Shown here piece by piece: positions 8,683 through 17,615 of a stretch of 64,000 nt of DNA. How positions within the stretch are numbered: position 1 is the stretch's first letter; each line of letters opens with the position of its first letter. The translations under genes and the position numbers were made by a program. The notes below the pieces were generated by a model that searched no databases, was not told the origin of the DNA, and worked only from the letters and a program-made list of their open reading frames with translations. The DNA comes from Chitinivorax sp. PXF-14. GTDB lineage: Bacteria > Pseudomonadota > Gammaproteobacteria > Burkholderiales > SCOH01. The stretch is taken from the NCBI RefSeq assembly GCF_040812015.1, contig NZ_JBFNXJ010000005.1, forward strand, positions 222,330-286,329. Direction: 5' to 3'.

Positions 8683-9948
8683 TCAGAATCGGGTATCGGC
8701 GAAGTGGTCGTGATCCCACGTCGCATAGTTGAAACGGGCATTGCCGGCAAAGCGCAGCGCGCAGCTCGCGAACACCAGCACCGCCTGCGGCCGCTGGCCG
8801 GCCTCGCTCGCGACGCGGTTCTCGTGGATGCGGTAGAGGCGGAGCGGCGGCGGATTGCTCAGGTCGATCGGCGCATGCTCGAACGACTCGGTCAAGAGCG
8901 ACGGCAGGCGCGAGGCATCCATGTCGATGCTGCTGCCGACATCGAGGCCGGCAAAGAACTGACCCGGGTCGAAGCCGCTCTCGGGCGCGCTCAACGCCAC
9001 CGGCAGCAGCCCCGCCGCGGGCAGGAAGCGCAGGTGTGCCTTGGCGCTGAAGCCCGCCAGCTGGCCGGCCGCGACGATGTCGTCGAGCTGCGACTGGAAC
9101 TGCAGCCACAGCGCCTCGCCCTCGACACGCCGGCGCTCACCGGCCCACACGCCGAGCGCGTGGCCCTCCATGCGCCGGTCGGTCAGCCGGCGCCGCGCTG
9201 CCCACATGTCGATGAAGCGCAGGCCGTCGGCAGTCCAGTAGATCACCGCGAGCGGCACCTCGCATGGTGTCAGCGTGTCGGGCCGCAGCCGGTCGGCCAC
9301 ACCCCAGCCGTCCAGCACCGGGCCATAGGCGTTGGCGGCAAAACCCTGCTGCGCCTCGATGCCGAAGCAGCGCCAGGCAACCTGGCTGCGCAGCCATTGC
9401 TCGTCGGTGCTGGCGAGGTCGCCCAGCTCGCTGTCGAGCGACAGGCGGCGGATCTGCACGGTATCGACCAGCACATCGGTGTTGCAGCCGCCGCCGTACA
9501 GCTCCAGGCCGCTGGTCGGCACCTTGCCCTCCTTGCTGCCGGCCGGCGCGATGGTGAGCAGGTAAAGGCCGGCGCCGGCGATGTAGGTGCCCTGGGCCGT
9601 CGGCGAACACGGGCCGAAGCCCGAATCGGCGAGGCTGCCGGCGCGGGCCTGGCTCGCGATGGCGATCGCTGTCGGCTTGTCGAGCACCAGCACCTGGCCC
9701 GCGCGGCTGACGGCCGTGCCGGGTGCGATGGCGACGATCGGGTTGCCGACGCTCGAATCGGGGTCCACCGTGACCTCGAGCCCGCGCACGATGCCCTCGC
9801 CGCAGGCCGTGCCGAGCCGCATGTCGGCGAGCCGCCGTGCATCCTGCTCGCGCTTGAGGTCGCCGGCCGTGAGCAGGCGGCCGTTGAAGAAGAAGACATG
9901 GCGCAGGCCGTTGTCGAGCAAGGGGGTCTGCAGGTCGAATGCGGTCAT
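8683..9948 (-). CDS. eCIS baseplate/fibre adaptor-like protein
   Basis: A 421-residue protein of unknown function. Its N-terminal ~110 residues (FNGRLLTAGDL, then an Arg/Asp-rich helix, then GEGIVRGLEV and an APGTAVSRAGQVLVL strand) share layout with the start of the next upstream gene (9962-11941): a helix-helix opening, an '(I/V)RGL' strand and a 'G.A.S..GQ' strand. The pair probably diverged from one module that attaches to the baseplate. The rest is mixed alpha/beta with no recognisable enzyme motif. Gene spacing to its neighbours is about 13-15 bases, consistent with one transcript. A receptor-binding or fibre-connector role is inferred from position after gpI only. Confidence 0.6.
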   Translation of the reverse strand: MTAFDLQTPLLDNGLRHVFFFNGRLLTAGDLKREQDARRLADMRLGTACGEGIVRGLEVTVDPDSSVGNPIVAIAPGTAVSRAGQVLVLDKPTAIAIASQARAGSLADSGFGPCSPTAQGTYIAGAGLYLLTIAPAGSKEGKVPTSGLELYGGGCNTDVLVDTVQIRRLSLDSELGDLASTDEQWLRSQVAWRCFGIEAQQGFAANAYGPVLDGWGVADRLRPDTLTPCEVPLAVIYWTADGLRFIDMWAARRRLTDRRMEGHALGVWAGERRRVEGEALWLQFQSQLDDIVAAGQLAGFSAKAHLRFLPAAGLLPVALSAPESGFDPGQFFAGLDVGSSIDMDASRLPSLLTESFEHAPIDLSNPPPLRLYRIHENRVASEAGQRPQAVLVFASCALRFAGNARFNYATWDHDHFADTRF

Positions 9949-9961
9949 CTCGCTGCCCTCC

Positions 9962-11941
9962 TCAACCGTCGCGCTCGAATTCGCTGACTTCGATCATGAA
10001 GCGGATCGCCCGGAAGCGGTCGTCGCGCCGCTGCGCCACCGCCACCGTGAAGCCGGGCGGCACGCCGGCCTGCGGCTGGTCCTTCGCGAAAAAGCCGGTG
10101 AAGAACAGCTGCAGCGAGGCGATGCTCTCCTGCCCCGGCAGGAGCCACGGCGTGAGCTTGACGATGTAGGTCGAGTCGGGTGAGAACTTCGGGAAGGTGA
10201 AGCGCACCCCGCCGAACTTGCTGATGTGCGGCGTGATCGCCTGCAGCCTGTTGTAGGTCGGCGTGACCTTGGCATCCTGCCCTTCGAGCGGGTTGTCCTG
10301 CCCCGAGGCGAAATTCAGCTCCATCGTGACCCAGCCCGCCGCGACGATGCCAAACGCCTGCTTGATCGGCCGCCCGACAAACTGGCCGCCCCCCGTCTGC
10401 GGCGGCGCCACCGGCACCCAGGCCTGGCCGTCGAAGCCGAGCAGCTGGCCTGCCTGCGGGTGCAGCGCATCGACCTTGTTGCGCTGCAGGGCAACGATCA
10501 GGTTGTCCTGGCTGTCGCCGTCGAGCACCACGTCGCCATTCAGCGGCGGCGTGCCGTGGGTATGGTCGCTGCGCGAGTAATTGGCCGAGGCGCCGGCCGT
10601 GGCGGGCAGCCCGAAGCGGGTTTCGTCCTCCACCGACGCGCCCGGCGCGGGGATGTCGGCGCTCGCCGGCGCCAGCGGCGTCCACTGCTTGTTCTGGAAG
10701 GTCAGCACGTCGCCGGGCTTGGGCTTGACGGCGGCCAGCTCGATGCCACGCAGCGCGGCGACGGTGTTCTTGTCGATGCTGCCGGTCACGTCGCCGGCCA
10801 GATCGGGCAGCTTGGGCAGGCCGTGGTCGTGGTCGGCACGGCTGTAGTCCTCGCTTGTGCCCGCCGTCGATGGCTGGCCGAAGCTCGCCGCGGCTGCCAC
10901 CGTATTGCCGGCCCGCGGCACCGCGCTCTGCCCAAGCGCGCCCAGCAGCCATTCCTGCACCATGCGCAGATGCAGCACATAGGGCCGCACGCCGTCGTCG
11001 GGCTGCGGCAGCGGCTGCTTGCTGTCGAGCAGCAGCGCGCCATCCTTGGCGACGAGATCGAGCGTGATGCGCCCGAGCAGCAGCGGGTCGGGGCAGCAGT
11101 CGCCGTCGTCCGCCGGGCCGGGGCAGTTCGGCGCGCAGCCGATGCAGCACTGCGCAAATTTGGGCCGCAGCTCGGTGGTCCACAGCTCGAAGGCCAGGCG
11201 CAGATACTCGATCACATCATCGGGCGCGATGTGCAGGCTCGTAGGCGGGCTGCCGAACAGGAAATCGCCCGGCGGCGACGCCGGTGGCGGCGAGGCGAAC
11301 CACGGCGCGACGGCGGCATGGATCGCGGCGAGAAAGTTCGCGCGGTCCGTCGACGGCTGGCCGTTGTCGCGCATGTCGACCTGCCTGAGCCACAGGCAGA
11401 AATCGCGGATCGCGTCTTCCTCGCGCTGGCGCGGGCGGTCGAGCATCAGCTTCAGGCAGAAGTCGTCGGCAAGCCGGGTCGCCTGGGTCAGCTCGGCATC
11501 GCTGCGGCAGGGCTCGCCCGGAATCGGCATGGCATCGGTGGGGCAATCGCGGTAGCACAGTGCGACGTAGACCGTCAGCGCGCCCGGCGGCGAGCCCAAC
11601 TGGCGCCGCACCGCGTCGTCGTGGCTGGCGAGCCAGCCGTTGATGTCCGCGCACTGCGCGCTCGGCACGCAGATCAGCTGGCCTTGCGAGCTCAGCGCCG
11701 CGCCAGACTCGACGCGCACGCGCGGCCCCTTGTCGCCGGGCTCCACGCTCACGTCGAGCCCGCGCACGGTGCCATAGCCGATCAGGTCGCGCGCGAGCCA
11801 CTGGTCGCGGTTCTGGTGATAGGCGAACTCCTGGCGGAAGTCGTCCTCGCCCAACACCATGCCGAGCACATAGTTGACGTGCTTGCTCGGGTCCAGCGCG
11901 GCGGCATCCAGGTTCGCCGGTGTGCTATCGCAGCAGCCCAT
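9962..11941 (-). CDS. Tail-fibre-like protein with two DHxHG repeats and a Cys cluster
   Basis: A 659-residue protein. The N-terminal ~120 residues are the same type of attachment module as in the downstream 421-aa protein (GYGTVRGLDVSVEPG, SGAALSSQGQLICVP). A Cys cluster (CCIGC, then NCPG, then DCCPD, about residues 264-284) might bind metal or be disulphide-bonded. Two diverged copies of a ~90-residue unit follow, each opening with FG.P.TAG.S..YSR.DH.HG (YSRADHDHG near 368, YSRSDHTHG near 458), a motif common in metal-coordinating shafts of phage tail fibres. The final ~130 residues are beta-rich. This is the best candidate for the host-recognition fibre. The start MGCCDSTPANLD is the only in-frame ATG near the preceding gene's end. 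Confidence 0.7.
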   Translation of the reverse strand: MGCCDSTPANLDAAALDPSKHVNYVLGMVLGEDDFRQEFAYHQNRDQWLARDLIGYGTVRGLDVSVEPGDKGPRVRVESGAALSSQGQLICVPSAQCADINGWLASHDDAVRRQLGSPPGALTVYVALCYRDCPTDAMPIPGEPCRSDAELTQATRLADDFCLKLMLDRPRQREEDAIRDFCLWLRQVDMRDNGQPSTDRANFLAAIHAAVAPWFASPPPASPPGDFLFGSPPTSLHIAPDDVIEYLRLAFELWTTELRPKFAQCCIGCAPNCPGPADDGDCCPDPLLLGRITLDLVAKDGALLLDSKQPLPQPDDGVRPYVLHLRMVQEWLLGALGQSAVPRAGNTVAAAASFGQPSTAGTSEDYSRADHDHGLPKLPDLAGDVTGSIDKNTVAALRGIELAAVKPKPGDVLTFQNKQWTPLAPASADIPAPGASVEDETRFGLPATAGASANYSRSDHTHGTPPLNGDVVLDGDSQDNLIVALQRNKVDALHPQAGQLLGFDGQAWVPVAPPQTGGGQFVGRPIKQAFGIVAAGWVTMELNFASGQDNPLEGQDAKVTPTYNRLQAITPHISKFGGVRFTFPKFSPDSTYIVKLTPWLLPGQESIASLQLFFTGFFAKDQPQAGVPPGFTVAVAQRRDDRFRAIRFMIEVSEFERDG

Positions 11942-12023
11942 GTTTGCTTCCTCTCATATCGTCAGTCCTGCTTTCCGGCCGCGCCACGCGGGCCGTTTCA
12001 TCCTGTCTGCCGGCCAGCGCCGC

Positions 12024-14945
12024 TCAGCACTCGATCGGGTAGCGCATGCCGCCGGGCCGGTCGCCGCGCGGCGCCAGATAGCCCTCGCCGACGTGCTGCA
12101 CGCCCAGCGTGAACGGCGGCTGCAAGGCGCGCGCGCCGCGATCGACGAGGGTATCGAGCCCAAGCCGCGCCTCGCCGACGCGCAGCAGCGCCCAGTAATA
12201 GCCGACGTCGAACGTCGTGTGCGCAGGCTTGGCCAGCTCGACCACGCGCTTCGCCACCGCCAGCCTGCGCGCGAGCGCCGTCGTGTCGGCGTCGAGCAGC
12301 GAGGGAATCAGCACGCGAAAGCGATGCGCCAGGCCGTCCATCTTCTTCACCACCGTTTCGAACTGGTACCAGTCGCTGAGCGCGGCGCCGTCGCTGGGCA
12401 GGCGCTCGGGCGGCACCAGCTCGTCGAGGCTGTGCCAGTCGCCGCGCCACGCGTCGTTGAGCGGTTTGGCGCGCTGGTAGCGGCGCTTGAGAAAGCCTTG
12501 CCACAGGCCGCGCGCGCGCAGCAGCCTGCCGTCGCCCGCTGTGGCCAGGTAGTCGCGCCAGTCACGCGCCTGTCGCTCGCTCTGCCACTGCCCGGCGGGC
12601 ACCGTGATCTCGTCGAAGCTGGCGTAATGGCCGGCGTGCGCGATGTTGAGCTCGCCCACGTCGCCCTCGTAGCGGTCGGTCAGGAAATGGCGCCAGGCCT
12701 GCCCTTCGGCGCCGGCCTCGGGGACGAAGCCGAGCTGCTGCGTGGCGAACCTGGCCCACTGCGTGGCCGCATCGGTATCGGTCGGCGCGATCAGCTCGAA
12801 GCGCGCATTGGGCGTGGGCTGGCCGGTCCCAGCCTCGATGAATTTGCGATAGCGCGCCTGCAGGCCCGCGCCAAACTCGGCCGGGGTCCAGCGCCCGGCG
12901 GGCTGCACCGGCACGCTGCCGGGATCGAGCGGCTCGCCCCACAGCACGCCGGGCGTGCTGCGCGTGAGGTAGCGCTCGACGATGCGGTAGCGTTGGCGCG
13001 ACTCCGGCACCTGGCCGGGGGCGGCGAAGGCGGTCTCGTCGAGACAGGCATCGAGCGCGAGCGACAGCGCCATCCGCAAGCCGTGGACGGTGCCGCGCCA
13101 GGCGTAGACATCGAGCACATGGTGCAGCAGCAGGCGGCGGCGCCATTCCTCCCAGGCCGGGTCGAGCGCGACCTCGTACCAGCTCGCGAGCCAGTCGAGC
13201 GCCTCGGGCGGTGCGCTGCGCCAGTCGAACAGCGTGGCAACCTCGACGATGCGGTCCTCGATCTCGGTCAAGGGCGCCTCGATATTGGCCAGGAAGCGGT
13301 CGAGGAAGCTCGCCGATTCGGCATCCTCGCGGTACACCGCCGGCAGGTAGCGTTCGAGGTAGGAAAAGCGCGGATACCATGCCCGCACGGCGCGGATGCG
13401 CGGCGTGGCGCGGCTGTTGCCGGTGAGTACCAGCCGCAGTTGCAGGTAGCGGCCACGCGCCGCCTGCAGCAAGGTCTCCCAATGGCCGTAGGCGATGCCG
13501 TTGCGCGCGGCGGGCAGCCTGAGCCACGGCAGCTCGGGGCCGCCATTGCGCGGATACGGGTCGGGCTCGCGCCGCCACGGCGCCACGGCGAGCGCCACGC
13601 GGTCGTTCGCGCAGCGGCTCCAGATCTCGATGCCGGTCTCGGCCGGCAGCGCGGCGTCGAACACCAGCCGGTGCCACACGCAATCGGGCTCGCCGCCGTC
13701 GAAACCGCTGTCGGCCGAGTCGATCTCCGCCCGCCCGGCAAAACGCGGCCGGCTCTGCGCCAGCAGCGGCACCCAGCCCTCGCCGAAGTCGTAATGGGCC
13801 ACGCCGAGCCGCAGCAGCAGGCCCTTGCCGCCGAAACGGCGCATCGGCAGATAGCTGGCCTCGGGCCGCAGCGAGAACTGCGGCTGATCGAGATGGACAT
13901 CGAAGGCAAAGCCCTGATTGCCCTCGCTCGACGCGACGATCAGTTGCGGCGGCACATCGCCGCTGGCCGGCAGCAGCACGAAATCATGCGCGTGCAACTC
14001 GAACGTCGCCCTCTCCTCGTCCACGATCAGCGCCGCCAGCACTTCGAACGACACCGGCTCGCCGAGCCGCTGGGCAGCTCGATAGCGCTCAATGCGCGAG
14101 AAGCGCCCCTCGCCGCGGTCGAGGATCAGCACCGAGCCATCGGGCAGCGCCTCGATCGCGATCGGGTCGCCCGACGCCAGCGGCGAGGCGGCCCAGGCGA
14201 GGTCGAAGCCGGCCCCGAAGCGCGGCAAGGGCTCGCGCCGCACGCCGCGTGGCGGCTCGGGCTGGAACTGCGCCTCGGGCGCGGCGTCGGGCGCCGGCTC
14301 CGGGCCGCCGGGGCAGACACGCAACTGGCGGTCGATGCCCCAGTAACGGCGGTTGGCGCGGTCGAGCACCCACACGCCGCCGCCGGGGCGCGGCGCCATG
14401 TCCCACGGCACGAACGGCACCGCTGCCGGCCAGCGCCACACGGTCGGCGCGCCGCCGCCGAACAGGTCGAACAGCAGCAGGCCGGCGGGGGCGATGCTGC
14501 CCGCTATCAGGTAGTGGTCCTCGCTCACGGCCAGGCCGCCGAGCAGCGCCGGCGCCGCCTGTGCGACCTCGACCGGGCCGAAATCGCCGGGCAGCCGCCG
14601 CAGCGGCGCCGCATCGACGGGCCAGAAGCGGCTCACGCGGCCGTCGCCGGCCGATTGCACCATGATGCTGCGGCGGTCATCGCCTATCCAGTAGACATTG
14701 CCATAGCGATCGGCGCCGGCGCCGCGCCGCTGATCGAGCATGGCCGGGCTGTCCGAGCGCTTGAGGCGGAAGGCGAACAGCTCGGACCTGAGCCGCAGGT
14801 CGCCGCAGCGCCAGTCGACCGGCGCCGGCGGCTCGGGTGGCGGCGAGGCGTGCCAGGCATCGGCCAGCGGCATGCCGCCGGCGCGCCAGCGGCCCCAGTC
14901 GTCGGCCGTGAGCACCAGGTGGAAGCGGCTGCCGTTGGCATTCAT
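12024..14945 (-). CDS. gpI-type tail/baseplate protein with N-terminal propeller-like region
   Basis: A 973-residue protein. Around residues 520-650 lies the phage P2 tail protein I signature: RYLPAVYREDAESASFLDRF, then a helix with IEAPLTEIEDRI, then PPEALDWLASWY and a WRGTVHGLRMALSL segment. The preceding ~500 residues are beta-rich with repeated short hydrophobic strands and WD/GD turns (VYWIGDDRRS, GVWVLDRANRRYWG), suggesting a beta-propeller or carbohydrate-binding type insertion. The ~320 residues after gpI are helical. Typical gpI proteins are near 200 residues, so this is a much enlarged version, as seen in other eCIS. It likely links the baseplate wedge to fibres. AGGA Shine-Dalgarno upstream of the ATG. 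Confidence 0.8.
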   Translation of the reverse strand: MNANGSRFHLVLTADDWGRWRAGGMPLADAWHASPPPEPPAPVDWRCGDLRLRSELFAFRLKRSDSPAMLDQRRGAGADRYGNVYWIGDDRRSIMVQSAGDGRVSRFWPVDAAPLRRLPGDFGPVEVAQAAPALLGGLAVSEDHYLIAGSIAPAGLLLFDLFGGGAPTVWRWPAAVPFVPWDMAPRPGGGVWVLDRANRRYWGIDRQLRVCPGGPEPAPDAAPEAQFQPEPPRGVRREPLPRFGAGFDLAWAASPLASGDPIAIEALPDGSVLILDRGEGRFSRIERYRAAQRLGEPVSFEVLAALIVDEERATFELHAHDFVLLPASGDVPPQLIVASSEGNQGFAFDVHLDQPQFSLRPEASYLPMRRFGGKGLLLRLGVAHYDFGEGWVPLLAQSRPRFAGRAEIDSADSGFDGGEPDCVWHRLVFDAALPAETGIEIWSRCANDRVALAVAPWRREPDPYPRNGGPELPWLRLPAARNGIAYGHWETLLQAARGRYLQLRLVLTGNSRATPRIRAVRAWYPRFSYLERYLPAVYREDAESASFLDRFLANIEAPLTEIEDRIVEVATLFDWRSAPPEALDWLASWYEVALDPAWEEWRRRLLLHHVLDVYAWRGTVHGLRMALSLALDACLDETAFAAPGQVPESRQRYRIVERYLTRSTPGVLWGEPLDPGSVPVQPAGRWTPAEFGAGLQARYRKFIEAGTGQPTPNARFELIAPTDTDAATQWARFATQQLGFVPEAGAEGQAWRHFLTDRYEGDVGELNIAHAGHYASFDEITVPAGQWQSERQARDWRDYLATAGDGRLLRARGLWQGFLKRRYQRAKPLNDAWRGDWHSLDELVPPERLPSDGAALSDWYQFETVVKKMDGLAHRFRVLIPSLLDADTTALARRLAVAKRVVELAKPAHTTFDVGYYWALLRVGEARLGLDTLVDRGARALQPPFTLGVQHVGEGYLAPRGDRPGGMRYPIEC

Positions 14946-14955
14946 CGTGGCTGTC

Positions 14956-17211
14956 CTAACATTGCTCGGGCACGAAGGGCACCGGCATCACGCGGGTGCC
15001 GCTCGGCACATTGTCGAGCGCGCCGGTCGGCTGGCCGCGCAGCGCGTCGAGCGGCAACGCCGGGCCTGCCTGCACCGCGATGCCGAGCACCTGCGGCAGC
15101 TGGATGCCGACGATGGGTACGCTGTCGCCGTCGGCATCGCCATCGCGCGCCAGCAGCAGCTCGTTGACCTGCAACACGCCGTCGACGCGCGCCGCCTCGG
15201 CCATCAGCTCGCCCTTGCGCACGGCGGTGCGCAGCGGCCAGCCCTGTTCGGCCTGCGCGGCCGGGTCGAGCGCGGCGGCGGCCAGCGCCGAGGCATAGAT
15301 CGGCGCAAGGAAATCGAGCAGGCGCTGCTTCACCGCGTCGCGCACCTCGGATACCGCATGGCTCGCCTTGACGTCGATGCCGAGACTGAGCCAGATCGGC
15401 ACATACACCGGGCCGCGCAGCACCAGCTCGGTGGTCACCAGCCGGCGCGGGTCGAGCCAGGCGCACAGCGCGTTGATGAACAGCCGGTCGGGCTCGGGTG
15501 CCGCCGGGTGCAGCGGGTCGTGGCTCGGCAGCACCAGCAGCGTGACCACACCGGGCGCGTCGCCGGGCTCGTTCGGCGACAGCTCGGGGTGGAAGGCCGG
15601 CAGCACCTCGATGCGGCCGATGTCCACGCCGGGCGCGCGGCGCGCGAGGGTGGCGAAATCGGCGGAGCTCACCAGCCGCTCGCGGTGCTGCAGATAGCGC
15701 GCGATCTGCTTTTCACCGTCGGCCACCGTCTCGGCATCGGCCCCGCCCCAGCTGCGGATCGGGTTGACCACGACGATGCCGGCCGGCAAGGCCGGGCCGT
15801 TGTTGAGCGCACCGCGCGCGACATTGCCGGCGGCACCGACGCAGGCATCGTAGGAGACGGCCAGGCTGGCGTTCTCGGGTGGCCGCTTGCCATAGCGCAC
15901 GCCGTCGCCAAAGCGCAACACGCCGGCCTCGTAGTCGGCGACGAACACCTCGACCGGCCTGGACGGCGCCGGCGGCGTGCCGGGCGGCACCTTCCAGTCC
16001 GGCTGCGGCACTTCAGGGCCAGCCGCGAGCAGGTCGTCGATCTCCTGCCAGGGCGCGTCGCTGCCCGCCACGCGCAGCGTGATCGAGCCGCGCACCACGG
16101 GCTGCCGTGCGAGCTGGCGCGTCTGGTCGGGCTGGCCGTTGCCGGGCGTCAGCACCTCGTTGTTGACGCGGATGCGCTGGCTCACCGTCACCGCGTTGAT
16201 GCCGGCCCACAGCAGCTGGATCTGCGCCCCCGCCACGGCGCGCACGCGCAGCCAGGTCACGAGCCGCGCATCGAGCTTGGGGTCGTCCAGCATCGGCGGA
16301 AAGTCGCCGACGCCGGCTTCGAGCGGATCGAGGTTGTCCCACAGCTGCAGGCCGTCGGCCTCGGGCAGCGTGAGTTCGACCACGCCGGGCCCGGACGTGA
16401 CATCGCCGAGCGGCCTCGGCTCGCGCCCGGCGTAGCGGGCCGTGGGCGTCGCGTCGGGCGTCACCACCGGCAGCTCGAAGCGCAGCAGCTGGCTCACATC
16501 GGGCTGGCGATCGGCGTTCGGCGCCAGGCTGCGCCGCGCGTTGTCGAGCACCGGCGCGAGCCCGAGGCTCAGCGTCTTGCCCGCAAGCGCCTTGCGCAAG
16601 GCCGGCAGGTCGGCGCCAGCCGGCCCGAGCAGCGCGATCCACAGCGAGGCGTCGACGGCGTCGCGCGCGAGGTCGATGCCGTCGGGCTCCTGCACGGTCA
16701 GCGGCACGGCTTCGTACAGGCTCACGTCGAAGTTCGCCGGCGGGTCCTGGTCCTTGTACGACGCATACAGCAGCTTGTAGTACTGCTGGGTGGCCGCGTC
16801 GGGCGCCACCGCGCGCTTGTAGTAGACCAGCGCGTCGAGCGGCAGCACATCGAGCCCGTGCTCGGTGCGGAACGGCACCGCGCCGGCACGCAGTTCGAGG
16901 TCGGCGTTCAGCGTGATCACGCCGGCCACGCCGCTCTGGTTGCCCAGCGTGACGATGCCGCGCGCCGCGTTGCCGGGCGCCAGCGGCACGCCGAGCAGCT
17001 GCAGGAACTTGCGGCGGTTGCGCTCGGGCACCTGGTCGGCGCGGTAGAGAATGCTCTCGTGCAGGAAGGCGAACAGCTCCAGCAGCGTGCGGCCGGGGTC
17101 GCTCGGGCCGCTGTTGGTCCACTCCGGCGTGTGCACCGGAATCCGCGCCAGCATGTCGTTGAGCAATTGCTGGTAGCGGCGCGGGTCGAGCGGCGGCAGG
17201 GTCAGGGGCAT
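14956..17211 (-). CDS. Baseplate J / gp6-like wedge protein
   Basis: A 751-residue baseplate wedge protein of the gp47/JayE (T4 gp6, P2 gpJ) family, the Afp11/Pvc11 equivalent. The N-terminus is diagnostic: LPPLDPRRYQQLLNDMLARI, a WTN...DPGRTLLELFAF helix and Y RADQVPERNR. The central region (DGVRYGKRPPENASLAVSY) and the helix after it match the baseplate J core, where neighbouring wedges dimerise around the spike. Its ATG overlaps the gp25 stop by one base (TGATG at 17211), so the two wedge subunits are probably translated together. No unusual truncation is visible. Confidence 0.9.
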   Translation of the reverse strand: MPLTLPPLDPRRYQQLLNDMLARIPVHTPEWTNSGPSDPGRTLLELFAFLHESILYRADQVPERNRRKFLQLLGVPLAPGNAARGIVTLGNQSGVAGVITLNADLELRAGAVPFRTEHGLDVLPLDALVYYKRAVAPDAATQQYYKLLYASYKDQDPPANFDVSLYEAVPLTVQEPDGIDLARDAVDASLWIALLGPAGADLPALRKALAGKTLSLGLAPVLDNARRSLAPNADRQPDVSQLLRFELPVVTPDATPTARYAGREPRPLGDVTSGPGVVELTLPEADGLQLWDNLDPLEAGVGDFPPMLDDPKLDARLVTWLRVRAVAGAQIQLLWAGINAVTVSQRIRVNNEVLTPGNGQPDQTRQLARQPVVRGSITLRVAGSDAPWQEIDDLLAAGPEVPQPDWKVPPGTPPAPSRPVEVFVADYEAGVLRFGDGVRYGKRPPENASLAVSYDACVGAAGNVARGALNNGPALPAGIVVVNPIRSWGGADAETVADGEKQIARYLQHRERLVSSADFATLARRAPGVDIGRIEVLPAFHPELSPNEPGDAPGVVTLLVLPSHDPLHPAAPEPDRLFINALCAWLDPRRLVTTELVLRGPVYVPIWLSLGIDVKASHAVSEVRDAVKQRLLDFLAPIYASALAAAALDPAAQAEQGWPLRTAVRKGELMAEAARVDGVLQVNELLLARDGDADGDSVPIVGIQLPQVLGIAVQAGPALPLDALRGQPTGALDNVPSGTRVMPVPFVPEQC

Positions 17212-17606
17212 CAGCGCGCTCCCAGTGTCACGCCCACGCTGAGCCGTTCACGCTGCTGCGTGGCGACCAGCGTGTAGCTGATGGTGGCGATGGCGGTCTC
17301 GGCATCCTGCGGGTGCGCCGCCACCTCGACGCCCTGCACGCGGATGCGCGGCTCGAAGGCCGTCAGCGCATCCCGGATGCGGTCGGCGATGGCGACGTGG
17401 GTGGCGGCGATATTGGGCTCGAACAGGAAGCGCCCGAGCCCGGCGCCGAAATCGGGCCGGTACAGGCGCTCGCCCGGCTCGGTCATCAGGATGATGCGGA
17501 TCGCCTCGCGGATGTTGTCCTCCCCGCTCGACCAGCACATATGGCCATCCGCGCCGACGCGCGGCGGGAAGCCGACACCTTGTCCGAACAGCCGGGCCTG
17601 ATCCAT
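17211..17606 (-). CDS. GPW/gp25-family baseplate protein
   Basis: A 131-residue lysozyme-like baseplate wedge protein (Afp9/Pvc9, T4 gp25, TssE relatives). It shows the family core: a helix NIREAIRIILMTEPGERLYR, the invariant Arg/Pro/Asp-Phe-Gly turn (RPDFGAGLGRFLFEP) and a C-terminal beta hairpin (AIATISYTLVATQQ). In contractile systems gp25 contacts both the baseplate J protein and the first sheath ring, setting sheath polymerisation. Length is normal for the family. It lies between the 701-aa membrane-type protein and the baseplate J gene, with 9 bases and a 1-base overlap respectively. Confidence 0.92.
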   Translation of the reverse strand: MDQARLFGQGVGFPPRVGADGHMCWSSGEDNIREAIRIILMTEPGERLYRPDFGAGLGRFLFEPNIAATHVAIADRIRDALTAFEPRIRVQGVEVAAHPQDAETAIATISYTLVATQQRERLSVGVTLGAR

Positions 17607-17615
17607 GTGCGGCTC

